Assembly (NCBI GenBank): GCA_020860985.1
Contig: JAJBTG010000092.1
Location: 1-6,425, forward strand
Length of the DNA: 6,425 bases
Source: Oscillospiraceae bacterium
Lineage (GTDB): Bacteria > Bacillota > Clostridia > UBA1381
Reading direction: 5' to 3'
Under the pieces are notes generated by a model. It saw nothing but the letters and a program-made list of their open reading frames with translations, was not told where the DNA came from and searched no databases. Of the stretch, positions 1 through 5,912 are shown one piece after another. The position numbers were made by a program, and so were the translations under genes. The first letter of the stretch is position 1. Every line of letters begins with the position of its first letter.

Positions 1-17
1 AATTCATGCAATTTTAC

Positions 18-50
18 TCACACATACTTAACATCGTTGTTAATCAACAT
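18..50 (-). other. Possible 10-codon leader ORF
   Basis: An ATG at 50-48 opens a reading frame MLINNDVKYV ending in TGA at 20-18. It is preceded by AAGAGGT with 8 nt spacing, an acceptable ribosome binding site, and lies about 30 nt downstream of the predicted start of the 88-116 promoter. It could be a leader peptide for a gene beyond the window edge or just chance: an 11-codon frame is easily random. No run of one amino acid suggests a classical attenuator. Confidence 0.2.
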
Positions 51-87
51 CAGAAATTACCTCTTTACATGTTTAAATTTCTCCAAT

Positions 88-116
88 ATAATACCATATT
101 AGTATCACAAAATCAA
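88..116 (-). promoter_or_regulatory. Sigma-A-type promoter reading leftwards out of the window
   Basis: On the minus strand a TTGATT -35 box (111-116) is separated by exactly 17 bp from a TATTAT -10 box (88-93). The bases TGG just before the -10 box form an extended -10 (TGn) element. Transcription would start near position 81 and proceed to position 1 and beyond. The promoter lies 15 bp downstream of the mnmE stop codon, so it probably serves the next gene to the left, which is not in the window. Spacing and both boxes fit the housekeeping consensus well. That it is used in the cell is inference. Confidence 0.6.
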
Positions 117-130
117 TACATATTATGAAA

Positions 131-1501
131 TTATTTACCTACGCAGAATTCATGGAAAATTGTGTTGACTATATCCTCGGATACGGTTTCTCCGGTGATT
201 TCGCCAAGGCTGTTTATCGCCATATTTATATCGATTGACGCTATATCCGACGGCATACCGTCATCTATTGCCTCAACTACGCGCGAAAGCGCGGCGGTCG
301 CGTCCGCAAGCGCCGACTTGTGCCGCATATTGGTCACTACCGCACTGTCGCCGCCCGCGATTTCTCCGAGTCTGTAGATGTCATGTATAAGCTCGGACAG
401 CTTGTCCAGACCGATTCCCGTTTTCGCGCTCACCTCAAGGACGGGACTTTCCCCCGCCTTTGCCCTCACTGCGGCGGTATATTTGCTCTCGCCCAAATCT
501 GTCTTATTTATTAAAATTATTCTGTTTTTACGCCGTGTTGCCGCAAGAACCTCGCGGTCCTCATCATCCGGTATTCCCGTTCCGTCAAGCATAACGATTA
601 CAAGGTCGGCATCCTCTATTGACTGCTTTGATTTCTCAACGCCGATTTTTTCCACGGCGTCCTCCGTTTTTCGTATTCCGGCGGTATCAACAAGCAGCAG
701 CGGTATTCCGTTTAAATTTATATATTCCTCGATAACATCGCGGGTTGTTCCGGCTATATCGGTTACAATCGCGCGGTCAATTCCGGCAAGGCTGTTTAGC
801 AGCGAGGACTTACCGACATTCGGTTTGCCGACTATCGCCGTTTTTATTCCGTCGCGCAGAATCTTACCGCTGTCGGCTGTTTTCAAAAGTCTGTCCGCTT
901 TATCGCGGCATTTATCCGCCGTTCTGCGTATGTCGTCCGTTGTAATATCCTCCAAATCCTCGTCGGGATAATCTATAATAACCTGCATCTGCGCCGCCAA
1001 ATGCACAAGCTCACTTCTTATCTCGGCGATTTCTCTTGACAGAGCGCCCTCAAGCTGCGACAACGCGTTGCGCTGCGATAATTCGTTCTTGGCATTGATT
1101 ATATCTATTACCGCCTCCGCCTGCGACAAATCTATTCTGCCGTTCAGAAACGCGCGTTTTGTAAATTCGCCCGGCTCCGCCATATACGCTCCGGCTTTTA
1201 TTACAGCGTCAAGCACGCCCTTTGATGCCGCCATTCCGCCGTGCGTGCTTATCTCGACAACATCCTCGCGCGTAAATGTTTTGGGTGCGCGCATAACCGT
1301 TACAAGCACCTCATCCACCTTTTGACCCGCGGAATTTTTTATAAATCCGTAATGCACTGTATGCGTCGGCACCTCGGAAAGCTTGTCCCTGCCGAAAAAG
1401 ACCTTATCGGCTATCTCTATAGCTTGACAACCGCTTATTCTTATTACCGCAATCCCGCCCGCGCCGAGCGCCGTGGAAATTGCCGCTATAGTTTTATCCA
1501 T
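131..1501 (-). CDS. mnmE: tRNA uridine-5-carboxymethylaminomethyl modification GTPase MnmE
   Basis: MnmE (TrmE) works with MnmG to install the (carboxymethyl)aminomethyl group at C5 of the wobble uridine of certain tRNAs in the cytoplasm, using GTP, K+ and 5,10-methylene-tetrahydrofolate derivatives. The product is 456 aa, close to the 454 aa of E. coli. In order, it shows the N-terminal folate-binding and dimerisation domain with GGIAVIRISG (15-24) and EFTKRAFLNGRIDLSQAEA (112-130), then a helical domain split by the G domain. G-domain motifs are G1 GKPNVGKSS (225-233), G2 with GTTRD (251-255), G3 DTAG (272-275), G4 NKTD (332-335) and G5 SAK (358-360). It ends in the hallmark C-terminal CVGK with the catalytic cysteine at 453. 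The ATG at 1501 is chosen because GGAG lies 6 nt upstream and the protein then starts MDKTIAAIST, as in the family. An in-frame TTG at 1534 is less likely. No mnmG follows within the 130 bp seen. Confidence 0.97.
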   Translation of the reverse strand: MDKTIAAISTALGAGGIAVIRISGCQAIEIADKVFFGRDKLSEVPTHTVHYGFIKNSAGQKVDEVLVTVMRAPKTFTREDVVEISTHGGMAASKGVLDAVIKAGAYMAEPGEFTKRAFLNGRIDLSQAEAVIDIINAKNELSQRNALSQLEGALSREIAEIRSELVHLAAQMQVIIDYPDEDLEDITTDDIRRTADKCRDKADRLLKTADSGKILRDGIKTAIVGKPNVGKSSLLNSLAGIDRAIVTDIAGTTRDVIEEYINLNGIPLLLVDTAGIRKTEDAVEKIGVEKSKQSIEDADLVIVMLDGTGIPDDEDREVLAATRRKNRIILINKTDLGESKYTAAVRAKAGESPVLEVSAKTGIGLDKLSELIHDIYRLGEIAGGDSAVVTNMRHKSALADATAALSRVVEAIDDGMPSDIASIDINMAINSLGEITGETVSEDIVNTIFHEFCVGK

Positions 1502-1507
1502 AATAAT

Positions 1508-1511
1508 CTCC
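1508..1511 (-). promoter_or_regulatory. Ribosome binding site fixing the mnmE start
   Basis: GGAG on the minus strand, 6 nt before the ATG at 1501-1499. It supports this ATG over the in-frame TTG 33 nt upstream, which has no comparable site at the right distance. Confidence 0.7.
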
Positions 1512-1621
1512 GTTCCGCCGTTCCAAGCCGGCAATAGTAATAAAATAATCTCTCATCGCGGTAAGAAATCGCAGCTTACGTGTATTTAAACATCCGACAC
1601 GCTAAAATAATGCGGCTGATT

Positions 1622-2464
1622 TCACACTTTCCTTAAATCCTTCATACGCTGCAAAAATTCATACGGAACCTTCACGCCACCCAGCTCCACCGACGGACGG
1701 TTCGCGCCGTGGAAATCACTTCCACCCGATGGCAGAAGCTTCAATTCATCGCACAGCCGCAAACACAGCCTTGAAAATTCCTCCGTATAATCGCTGTATA
1801 TACTCTCCACACCGTCAAGACCGTAGGATTTTAATTCCGTAAGCAATGCGCGCAGCTCGTCCTCATCCTCGGTAATATAAACAGGATGCGCAAGCACGGC
1901 AATGCCGCCCGCCGCCTTGATTATTTCAATGCTTTCTTTCGGGCTGTACGTTATCCTCGGCACATATGCCGGTTTCCCTTTTATTAAATACTTGTCAAAC
2001 GCCTCTTGATTATCCCTCGTGTAACCTTTGCTTACAAGCGCCGCCGCCATATGGGATCTGCCCGTATTTTCAAGCGTTCCTCCCGACTTCTGAGAGATTA
2101 TATCCGCTTCGGTTATGTCCATGCCAAGCTCCGCGAATTTTTCAAGCATGGCTTTATTCCTATCATAACGCGCGTGCTCCAGCTTTGAAAGCTTATCTAA
2201 AAATTCGGAATTTTTAACATCAACAAAAAGCCCCAAAATGTGCATTTCGCACTTATATTTGGCGCTTATTTCAACTCCCGCAATCGGTTCCACTCCGATT
2301 TCAAGACACTTTTTGCTGAATTCCTCCACACCCGCAACGGGGTCGTGGTCGGTAAGAGCAGCCGCGCTAAGTCCCGCGCGGCGCGCCTCCTCCGCGATTT
2401 CGGACGGAGTACACGAGCCGTCCGAAGCATTTGAATGTATGTGTAAATCCACACTATCTGTCAT
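1622..2464 (-). CDS. PHP-domain metal-dependent phosphoesterase, TrpH/RNase AM-like
   Basis: A 280-aa cytoplasmic protein of the PHP (polymerase and histidinol phosphatase) family. The full set of metal ligands is visible: [11 protein letters not shown] (6-16, with H8, H10 and D15), TDHD (38-41), E65 in GVEIS, H75 in MHILG, H137 in GRSHMA, H193 in AHP, and D250/H252 in GSDFHG (248-253). Length and motif order match the TrpH/YciV group, whose characterised members act as 5'-3' exoribonuclease (RNase AM) or nucleoside 3',5'-bisphosphate phosphatase. The exact substrate cannot be told from sequence. The ATG at 2464 overlaps the end of nrdR by 11 bp and has AGGGA 7 nt upstream inside nrdR, so translation is probably coupled and the gene is transcribed from the nrdR promoter. 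Homology to the histidinol phosphatase or PolX branches is possible but less likely, given the HxH...SDG and GSDFHG pattern and the length. Confidence 0.88.
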   Translation of the reverse strand: MTDSVDLHIHSNASDGSCTPSEIAEEARRAGLSAAALTDHDPVAGVEEFSKKCLEIGVEPIAGVEISAKYKCEMHILGLFVDVKNSEFLDKLSKLEHARYDRNKAMLEKFAELGMDITEADIISQKSGGTLENTGRSHMAAALVSKGYTRDNQEAFDKYLIKGKPAYVPRITYSPKESIEIIKAAGGIAVLAHPVYITEDEDELRALLTELKSYGLDGVESIYSDYTEEFSRLCLRLCDELKLLPSGGSDFHGANRPSVELGGVKVPYEFLQRMKDLRKV

Positions 2465-2909
2465 TTATAAGTCCCTGCAATTCTTCCATAAAGGTGTTTA
2501 TATCGTCAAATCGTTTATACACCGATGCAAAACGCACATAAGCGACCTCGTCAAGATTTTTCAGCTTATCCATAACCTTCTCACCGATTGTTGTGCTGTC
2601 TATCTCGCGCTCCATCGACTGATACAGCTCGCTTTCAATATCATCCGCAATCTTTTCCATCTGCGTCAGAGAAATAGGGCGCTTTTCGCAGGCGGTTATT
2701 ATCCCCTTTAGCACCTTTCCCCTGTTGTACTGCTGACGCGACTGATCCTTTTTAATAACTACAAGCGAAATCGATTCGAGCTTTTCATACGTAGTGAAAC
2801 GTCTTTGACATTTTATACATTCACGTCTGCGTCTTATGGACGTGCTTTCCTCCGTCGGTCTTGAATCTATTACCTTACTTTCAACAAAACCGCAATATGG
2901 GCATTTCAT
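2454..2909 (-). CDS. nrdR: Transcriptional repressor NrdR
   Basis: NrdR is the (d)ATP-sensing repressor of ribonucleotide reductase genes. It binds NrdR boxes at nrd promoters when its ATP-cone carries adenine nucleotides. The 151-aa product has the usual length. It shows an N-terminal zinc ribbon with CPYC (Cys3, Cys6) and CIKC (Cys31, Cys34), the basic DNA-binding stretch IRRRREC (25-31) followed by RRFTTYE (36-42), and an ATP-cone domain from about residue 49 to 139. The ATG at 2909 is chosen because family members begin MKCPYC and GGGAG lies 8 nt upstream. An ATG two codons earlier (2915) is only 2 nt from that site, and a longer frame to 2975 would run through the promoter. Its end overlaps the PHP gene by 11 bp. 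No reductase gene and no clear NrdR box is seen in the window, so its targets lie elsewhere. Confidence 0.96.
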   Translation of the reverse strand: MKCPYCGFVESKVIDSRPTEESTSIRRRRECIKCQRRFTTYEKLESISLVVIKKDQSRQQYNRGKVLKGIITACEKRPISLTQMEKIADDIESELYQSMEREIDSTTIGEKVMDKLKNLDEVAYVRFASVYKRFDDINTFMEELQGLINDR

Positions 2910-2917
2910 CAGCATCT

Positions 2918-2922
2918 CTCCC
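2918..2922 (-). promoter_or_regulatory. Ribosome binding site deciding the nrdR start
   Basis: GGGAG on the minus strand, 8 nt from the ATG at 2909 but only 2 nt from the ATG at 2915. The spacing selects 2909 as the start. Confidence 0.7.
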
Positions 2923-2946
2923 TTATGGTTTAATATTTCTATGTTA

Positions 2947-2975
2947 ATTATACACCTGTTTTTCCTGTTTTTCAA
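2947..2975 (-). promoter_or_regulatory. Sigma-A promoter of nrdR
   Basis: On the minus strand TTGAAA (-35, 2970-2975) and a perfect TATAAT (-10, 2947-2952) are separated by exactly 17 bp. Transcription should begin near 2940, giving a 5' leader of about 30 nt before nrdR. The -35 box starts one base beyond the stop codon of the ymxH gene, so nrdR and the PHP gene form a unit that can be expressed independently of ymxH. The -35 and spacer are built on a tandem repeat of AAAAACAGG, annotated separately. Confidence 0.8.
2955..2972 (-). repeat. Two tandem copies of AAAAACAGG in the nrdR promoter
   Basis: The 9-bp unit AAAAACAGG occurs twice without a gap on the minus strand, at 2964-2972 and 2955-2963. 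The first copy reaches into the -35 box and the second fills most of the spacer. It may be a regulator-binding site or a simple duplication. It does not resemble the palindromic NrdR box. Confidence 0.6.
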
Positions 2976-2976
2976 G

Positions 2977-3243
2977 TTAATTTTCCTGTAATCTGTTTGT
3001 ATCAGAATTGAAAAAAAGCCGCACCAATATTAAATCCTCGCCGACCACCTCAATCGCGGTCCACGTAATAATAAGCTCTCCCCCGCCGAAAAGCCGTTTT
3101 AATAACCAACCGTGCTTCGGCACGATAATGGCTTCTATATTTCCCGTCTTATCGTTTATCTCGACATCGCTGATAAATCCGAGCCGCTCCGCCGTTGCTA
3201 TATTTACAACCTCCCTCTGCCGCAGACTGTATCCTCTGAACAT
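2977..3243 (-). CDS. YlmC/YmxH-family PRC-barrel protein (sporulation-associated)
   Basis: An 88-aa protein of the YlmC/YmxH family, small PRC-barrel-like proteins annotated as sporulation-associated in Bacillota; the molecular function is not known. The family pattern is clear: [10 protein letters not shown] (6-15), [11 protein letters not shown] (20-30), [12 protein letters not shown] (34-45), the LFGGGE turn (51-56) and W61 with VGEDLILV (67-74). There is no signal peptide or membrane segment, so it should be cytoplasmic. The ATG at 3243 is chosen because a strong GGAGGT (3251-3256) stands 7 nt upstream and the family begins near this point. The frame stays open to 3279 but that extension would cover the ribosome binding site. 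In related genomes this gene commonly sits between sigG and nrdR. Here nrdR is present downstream, but the gene upstream is a wall hydrolase rather than sigG. Confidence 0.85.
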   Translation of the reverse strand: MFRGYSLRQREVVNIATAERLGFISDVEINDKTGNIEAIIVPKHGWLLKRLFGGGELIITWTAIEVVGEDLILVRLFFNSDTNRLQEN

Positions 3244-3250
3244 AAACAAC

Positions 3251-3256
3251 ACCTCC
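3251..3256 (-). promoter_or_regulatory. Ribosome binding site of the ymxH-type gene
   Basis: GGAGGT on the minus strand, 7 nt upstream of the ATG at 3243. This near-perfect Shine-Dalgarno sequence fixes the start and excludes the longer frame reaching 3279. Confidence 0.8.
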
Positions 3257-3271
3257 GTAAGGCTTGCCGAA

Positions 3272-3293
3272 AAAAGCATTTTAAAACGCTTTT
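3272..3293 (-). terminator. A+U-rich hairpin with T6 run in the leader of the ymxH-type gene
   Basis: On the minus strand AAAAGCGTT (3293-3285) pairs with AATGCTTTT (3280-3272) around the loop TTAA, with one G-U pair, and two more T follow. It looks like a weak intrinsic terminator placed about 15 nt before the ribosome binding site. It could limit read-through from the wall operon into the ymxH-type gene, act as an attenuator, or have no function: the stem has only two G-C pairs. Confidence 0.35.
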
Positions 3294-3319
3294 ATTTCGC
3301 CATCGACCGCGGTTTGCCC

Positions 3320-3354
3320 GCAAAACAAACGCCCTCATATATACATATGAGGGC
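3320..3354 (-). terminator. Intrinsic terminator of the murT-gatD-hydrolase operon
   Basis: A perfect 10-bp stem, GCCCTCATAT (3331-3340) and ATATGAGGGC (3345-3354), encloses a 4-nt loop. On the minus strand it is followed by GTTTGTTTTG, a T-rich though interrupted tail. It lies about 40 bp after the stop codon of the glucosaminidase gene and separates that operon from the ymxH-type gene. Confidence 0.7.
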
Positions 3355-3357
3355 GAA

Positions 3358-3382
3358 GCTGCCGACATTACCTGTCGGCAGC
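3358..3382 (-). terminator. Second hairpin directly preceding the operon terminator
   Basis: A perfect 10-bp G+C-rich stem, GCTGCCGACA (3358-3367) and TGTCGGCAGC (3373-3382), has a 5-nt loop. It starts 10 bp past the hydrolase stop codon and lies 3 bp from the next hairpin. It has no T tract of its own on the minus strand, so it more likely protects the mRNA 3' end or strengthens the neighbouring terminator than terminates alone. Confidence 0.55.
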
Positions 3383-3392
3383 GAAAAAACTT

Positions 3393-5177
3393 TTATTCAA
3401 GAACGGGCGGAACCATTCCGCTGTAAACCGGAACATCGTACGACAGAACAGCCTCCGGGAAATCGTCAAAGATTTTCTCGATATTTGCCGCCTGCTTAAC
3501 TGCCCAGCTTATATCCGTAGCATACTGATGCGTTCCCGGGTTCTCGGGATTCCAGAGCATCTTATAAAGCGTGTTCTGCGCCCCGTCGGGACTGTTAATA
3601 TAATTATCGCTTATCCATTCTGCGCCGCCTCTGATTGCCGCTTCAACCGATGTCCAGCCAAGCTCGTACGCGCGCTGTGAACCGCCTCCTACCGCGTCGC
3701 TGTCATACGCGCCGATACCGAACATATTATAGACCGTTACACCGTTATATTCAACGCCGGATGCAAGCTGCGACGTGCCGTTTCCTGATTCAAGACACGC
3801 GTGCGCAACAAGATAAACCTCGCTTACGCCGAATTCCTCCGCTGCGCTGATAAAGGCTTCGCCCTGTCCGCTGAGTATTCCCTTGTCCGCAAGGAAATCA
3901 TTGAGAACGTCCGCGCTTACTCCGTTCGACTGCGATAAATCGAGGAACTGATATTTGTATGAACCTGTATAGAACTCGTTCGGGTTCATATATTCGGCAA
4001 CCTCCTCTTCGGTAGCGTTACGCGTCGAACCGCTCGACCAGAGCTTGGGCGGCGGATTCAAACTCATTTGAATCTTTACCATCATCGGAAGCGTCATGCT
4101 GTAGGATGTATATGTAACCTCACCGTCGGACGGCGTTTTCGATACGCTCGTAATTGTATCGTTGAGATTCAGCGCGTCCTTTTCATCGGACGGTGTAACG
4201 GTTATTTCAATCGTGTCGGTTTTCCCGTTCGTCGACGCGACGGTTATAACCGCCGTTCCCGCACTTACTCCGCTTACTCGTCCGCTTTGACTTACGGTCG
4301 CTATGGATTCGTCGCTGCTCGTCCATTTAAGCGGCGTTCTGTTTTTTGCGTTTGATGGTTTCGGAACTGCCGTAAGCTGTAGTGATTTGCCCGCCTCAAC
4401 TGTAGCGTCATCCTTGTTTTGCAGATTTATTTCCTCTACCTCCACGCTCGGACTGCTTACGGTTACATGGCATATGCGCTGATATCCGCCGTCGTCGGTG
4501 GTGGCGGTGATAACCGCGCTGCCGGTTGACTCCGGCTTTATTCTTCCGTTTTCATCAACCGAAACAATATCGGGGTTATTGGATTCCCACGACACATCCG
4601 AATTTGTGGCGTTCTCCGGAAAAATCACATATGATAACAGTCTTCCGGGGTCGGTAGTGTACATCTGTACGCTTGTTGTAGGGAGGAACAATCCCGTTAC
4701 CGGCTGCAAAACATTGAGAATTGCGTCGGCGGTTTTCCCGCTCTCGACGAGCGTCGCGCGGAACTGCACCTCGCCTGGCGCGGTTACGGTTATATTACCG
4801 TCGTCATCGATTGACGCGATTGAAACATTGCTTGTCTGCCATTCAATATCCTTGTTCTCCAAATTTATCGGATATATTTTAGCGCTTAGCTTAAGCTGTG
4901 CCTTGCCGTTTTCAAGACGCGCAACGCCGTTATCCCAATTGAGCTTCAGCGCGGTGTTTGTTTCTGACATATCAAAGCCGCTGTAATGCTGCAAGACCAT
5001 AGCATAACCAGAGCTTTTCAATTCGATTTCATTGGAAGCCTCATCAGTATTCTTTTGCGAAACAATCGCTAAAATTGAAACAACCGAAAAAATCAGCACT
5101 CCTCCGGCTATAACTATTCTCTTATCACTTTTCCTCCATTTTTCAAGCAAAACCCCCCGTAATGCTTTTAACTTCAT
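3393..5177 (-). CDS. Membrane-anchored Big_2 repeat protein with GH73-type endo-beta-N-acetylglucosaminidase domain
   Basis: A 594-aa cell-wall hydrolase predicted to cut the glycan strands of peptidoglycan outside the membrane. A short basic N-terminus (K/R-rich, 2-20) precedes one hydrophobic segment (about 21-39) without a clear cleavage site, so it is probably a signal anchor. Three Ig-like Big_2 repeats follow, at about 79-157 (weakest), 158-242 and 245-328; typical signatures are VSWESNNPDIVSVDENGRI (195-213) and WTSSDESIATVSQSGRVSG (285-303). A linker with MMVKIQMSLNPPP (365-377) and YQFLDLSQ (409-416) resembles the pre-catalytic region of clostridial glucosaminidases. The catalytic domain spans about 420-575, with the presumed acid E463 in AHACLESGNG (458-467) and YNMFGIGAYD (483-492). 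The gene lies 18 bp after gatD with AAGGAAAG 6 nt before its ATG, so it is very likely co-transcribed with murT-gatD. Domain class is secure; the exact bond cleaved is inferred. Confidence 0.9.
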   Translation of the reverse strand: MKLKALRGVLLEKWRKSDKRIVIAGGVLIFSVVSILAIVSQKNTDEASNEIELKSSGYAMVLQHYSGFDMSETNTALKLNWDNGVARLENGKAQLKLSAKIYPINLENKDIEWQTSNVSIASIDDDGNITVTAPGEVQFRATLVESGKTADAILNVLQPVTGLFLPTTSVQMYTTDPGRLLSYVIFPENATNSDVSWESNNPDIVSVDENGRIKPESTGSAVITATTDDGGYQRICHVTVSSPSVEVEEINLQNKDDATVEAGKSLQLTAVPKPSNAKNRTPLKWTSSDESIATVSQSGRVSGVSAGTAVITVASTNGKTDTIEITVTPSDEKDALNLNDTITSVSKTPSDGEVTYTSYSMTLPMMVKIQMSLNPPPKLWSSGSTRNATEEEVAEYMNPNEFYTGSYKYQFLDLSQSNGVSADVLNDFLADKGILSGQGEAFISAAEEFGVSEVYLVAHACLESGNGTSQLASGVEYNGVTVYNMFGIGAYDSDAVGGGSQRAYELGWTSVEAAIRGGAEWISDNYINSPDGAQNTLYKMLWNPENPGTHQYATDISWAVKQAANIEKIFDDFPEAVLSYDVPVYSGMVPPVLE

Positions 5178-5195
5178 ATATATCTTTCCTTATTC

Positions 5196-5912
5196 TTATT
5201 TTTGAAAACGTTTAACTATATATTCATTCGCGGTATTTTCCAGAGAGTCCCGCAATGGCGAAAGCTCCGTAAAATCAGGGTACCTGCGCTGTAACGCGTT
5301 TGTCAGAACGTAATCGCACAGCCTCGGATTTTTGGGGAACAGCGGCCCGTGCAGATATGTCGCGACTACGTTTTTGTACAGCACGCCCTCGGCGCCTGAA
5401 TCATCATCGTTTCCGTACCCGTAAAGAACCCTGCCGAGCGGCTTATGATTTCCTATATACGTTCTGCCTCCGTGATTTTCAAAGCCGACTATCTTCCCGA
5501 AATCCGATTCCAGAACAATGTTGCCGATAAGGCGCTTTTTGCCCTGCTCGGTATATATATCGAGAATTTCAAGTCCGCTGATTGTTTCCCCCTCAAGCCG
5601 GTAATATCTGCCCAAGAGCTGATAACCGCCGCATACCGCAACCAGCGTCCCGTTATCCTCGACATAGTCCTTAAGCTCCCGCTTATGTTCAAGCAAGCGG
5701 TTACAAACAATTTTCTGTTCCCTGTCCGAGCCGCCTCCGATAAAGACTATATCAACGTCGGACAAATCAAAATCGCCGTCCTCGCAGGTATAGCTTGCCA
5801 CCTCCGCGTCAATCCCGCGCCACACAAGACGCTTACGCAAGCATTCTATATTTCCCTTGTCGCCGTACAAATTCAAAAGGTCGGGAAACAGATGGAGTAT
5901 TTTAATTATCAT
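5196..5912 (-). CDS. gatD: Lipid II isoglutaminyl synthase, glutaminase subunit GatD
   Basis: GatD is the class I (CobB/CobQ-like) glutamine amidotransferase subunit that releases ammonia from glutamine and passes it to MurT, which amidates the alpha-carboxyl of D-glutamate in lipid II at the inner face of the membrane. The 238-aa product has the family's length. Visible elements are ILHLFPDLLNLYGDKGN (5-21), FIGGGSD (57-63), the nucleophile Cys94 in VAVCGGYQLLG (91-101), R127 in a position suited to glutamine binding, GFENHGG (143-149) and the catalytic His188 in TYLHGP (185-190). Cys94 and His188 correspond to Cys94/His189 of the S. aureus enzyme. The ATG at 5912 overlaps the murT stop by 11 bp, with AAAGGAGGG upstream (core GGAGG 5922-5926), so the two subunits are translationally coupled. 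Cobyric acid synthase is excluded by the small size and the murT neighbour. Confidence 0.95.
   Translation of the reverse strand: MIIKILHLFPDLLNLYGDKGNIECLRKRLVWRGIDAEVASYTCEDGDFDLSDVDIVFIGGGSDREQKIVCNRLLEHKRELKDYVEDNGTLVAVCGGYQLLGRYYRLEGETISGLEILDIYTEQGKKRLIGNIVLESDFGKIVGFENHGGRTYIGNHKPLGRVLYGYGNDDDSGAEGVLYKNVVATYLHGPLFPKNPRLCDYVLTNALQRRYPDFTELSPLRDSLENTANEYIVKRFQK

Larger units (their letters stand above)
1..130. other. AT-rich intergenic region downstream of mnmE
   Basis: No complete gene is visible here. The region is much more AT-rich than the neighbouring coding DNA. On the minus strand it holds a sigma-A-like promoter (88-116), a plausible ribosome binding site and a 10-codon ORF (18-50). 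An ATG at 7-5 could begin a gene that leaves the window, but only two codons of it are seen. There is no G+C-rich hairpin with a T tract, so mnmE transcription is not obviously terminated before the window ends. Confidence 0.6.

Noticed and set aside
28..43. Short inverted repeat TTAACA/TGTTAA as a terminator for mnmE
   Set aside because: The stem is six bp with a single G-C pair and has no T tract on the minus strand, so it is too weak to call.
378..971. Plus-strand open frame of 197 codons, and similar long plus-strand frames elsewhere (for example 2238-2711, 4498-4986, 5445-5945)
   Set aside because: All lie opposite well-supported minus-strand genes. Their translations are serine-, arginine- or proline-rich with no recognisable domain, as expected of antisense shadows.
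1502..1534. Longer mnmE frame beginning with TTG at 1534
   Set aside because: It adds 11 residues not typical of the family, uses a weak start codon and covers the GGAG site serving the ATG at 1501.
1502..1621. Promoter or terminator between the PHP gene and mnmE
   Set aside because: I found only a 5-bp stem (1561-1579, GTAAG/CTTAC) and a poor promoter match (TTACCG-16-TATTAC). Neither stands above chance, so mnmE may be read from the nrdR promoter or from an unrecognised one.
2910..2975. Longer nrdR frame beginning near 2975
   Set aside because: The added 22 codons run across the TATAAT promoter and the ribosome binding site. NrdR proteins start at MKCPYC.
2910..2979. NrdR box for autoregulation of nrdR
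   Set aside because: No 16-bp palindrome of the NrdR-box type is visible upstream of nrdR, only the AAAAACAGG direct repeat.
3244..3279. Longer frame of the ymxH-type gene
   Set aside because: The added 12 codons cover the strong GGAGGT site and part of the leader hairpin.
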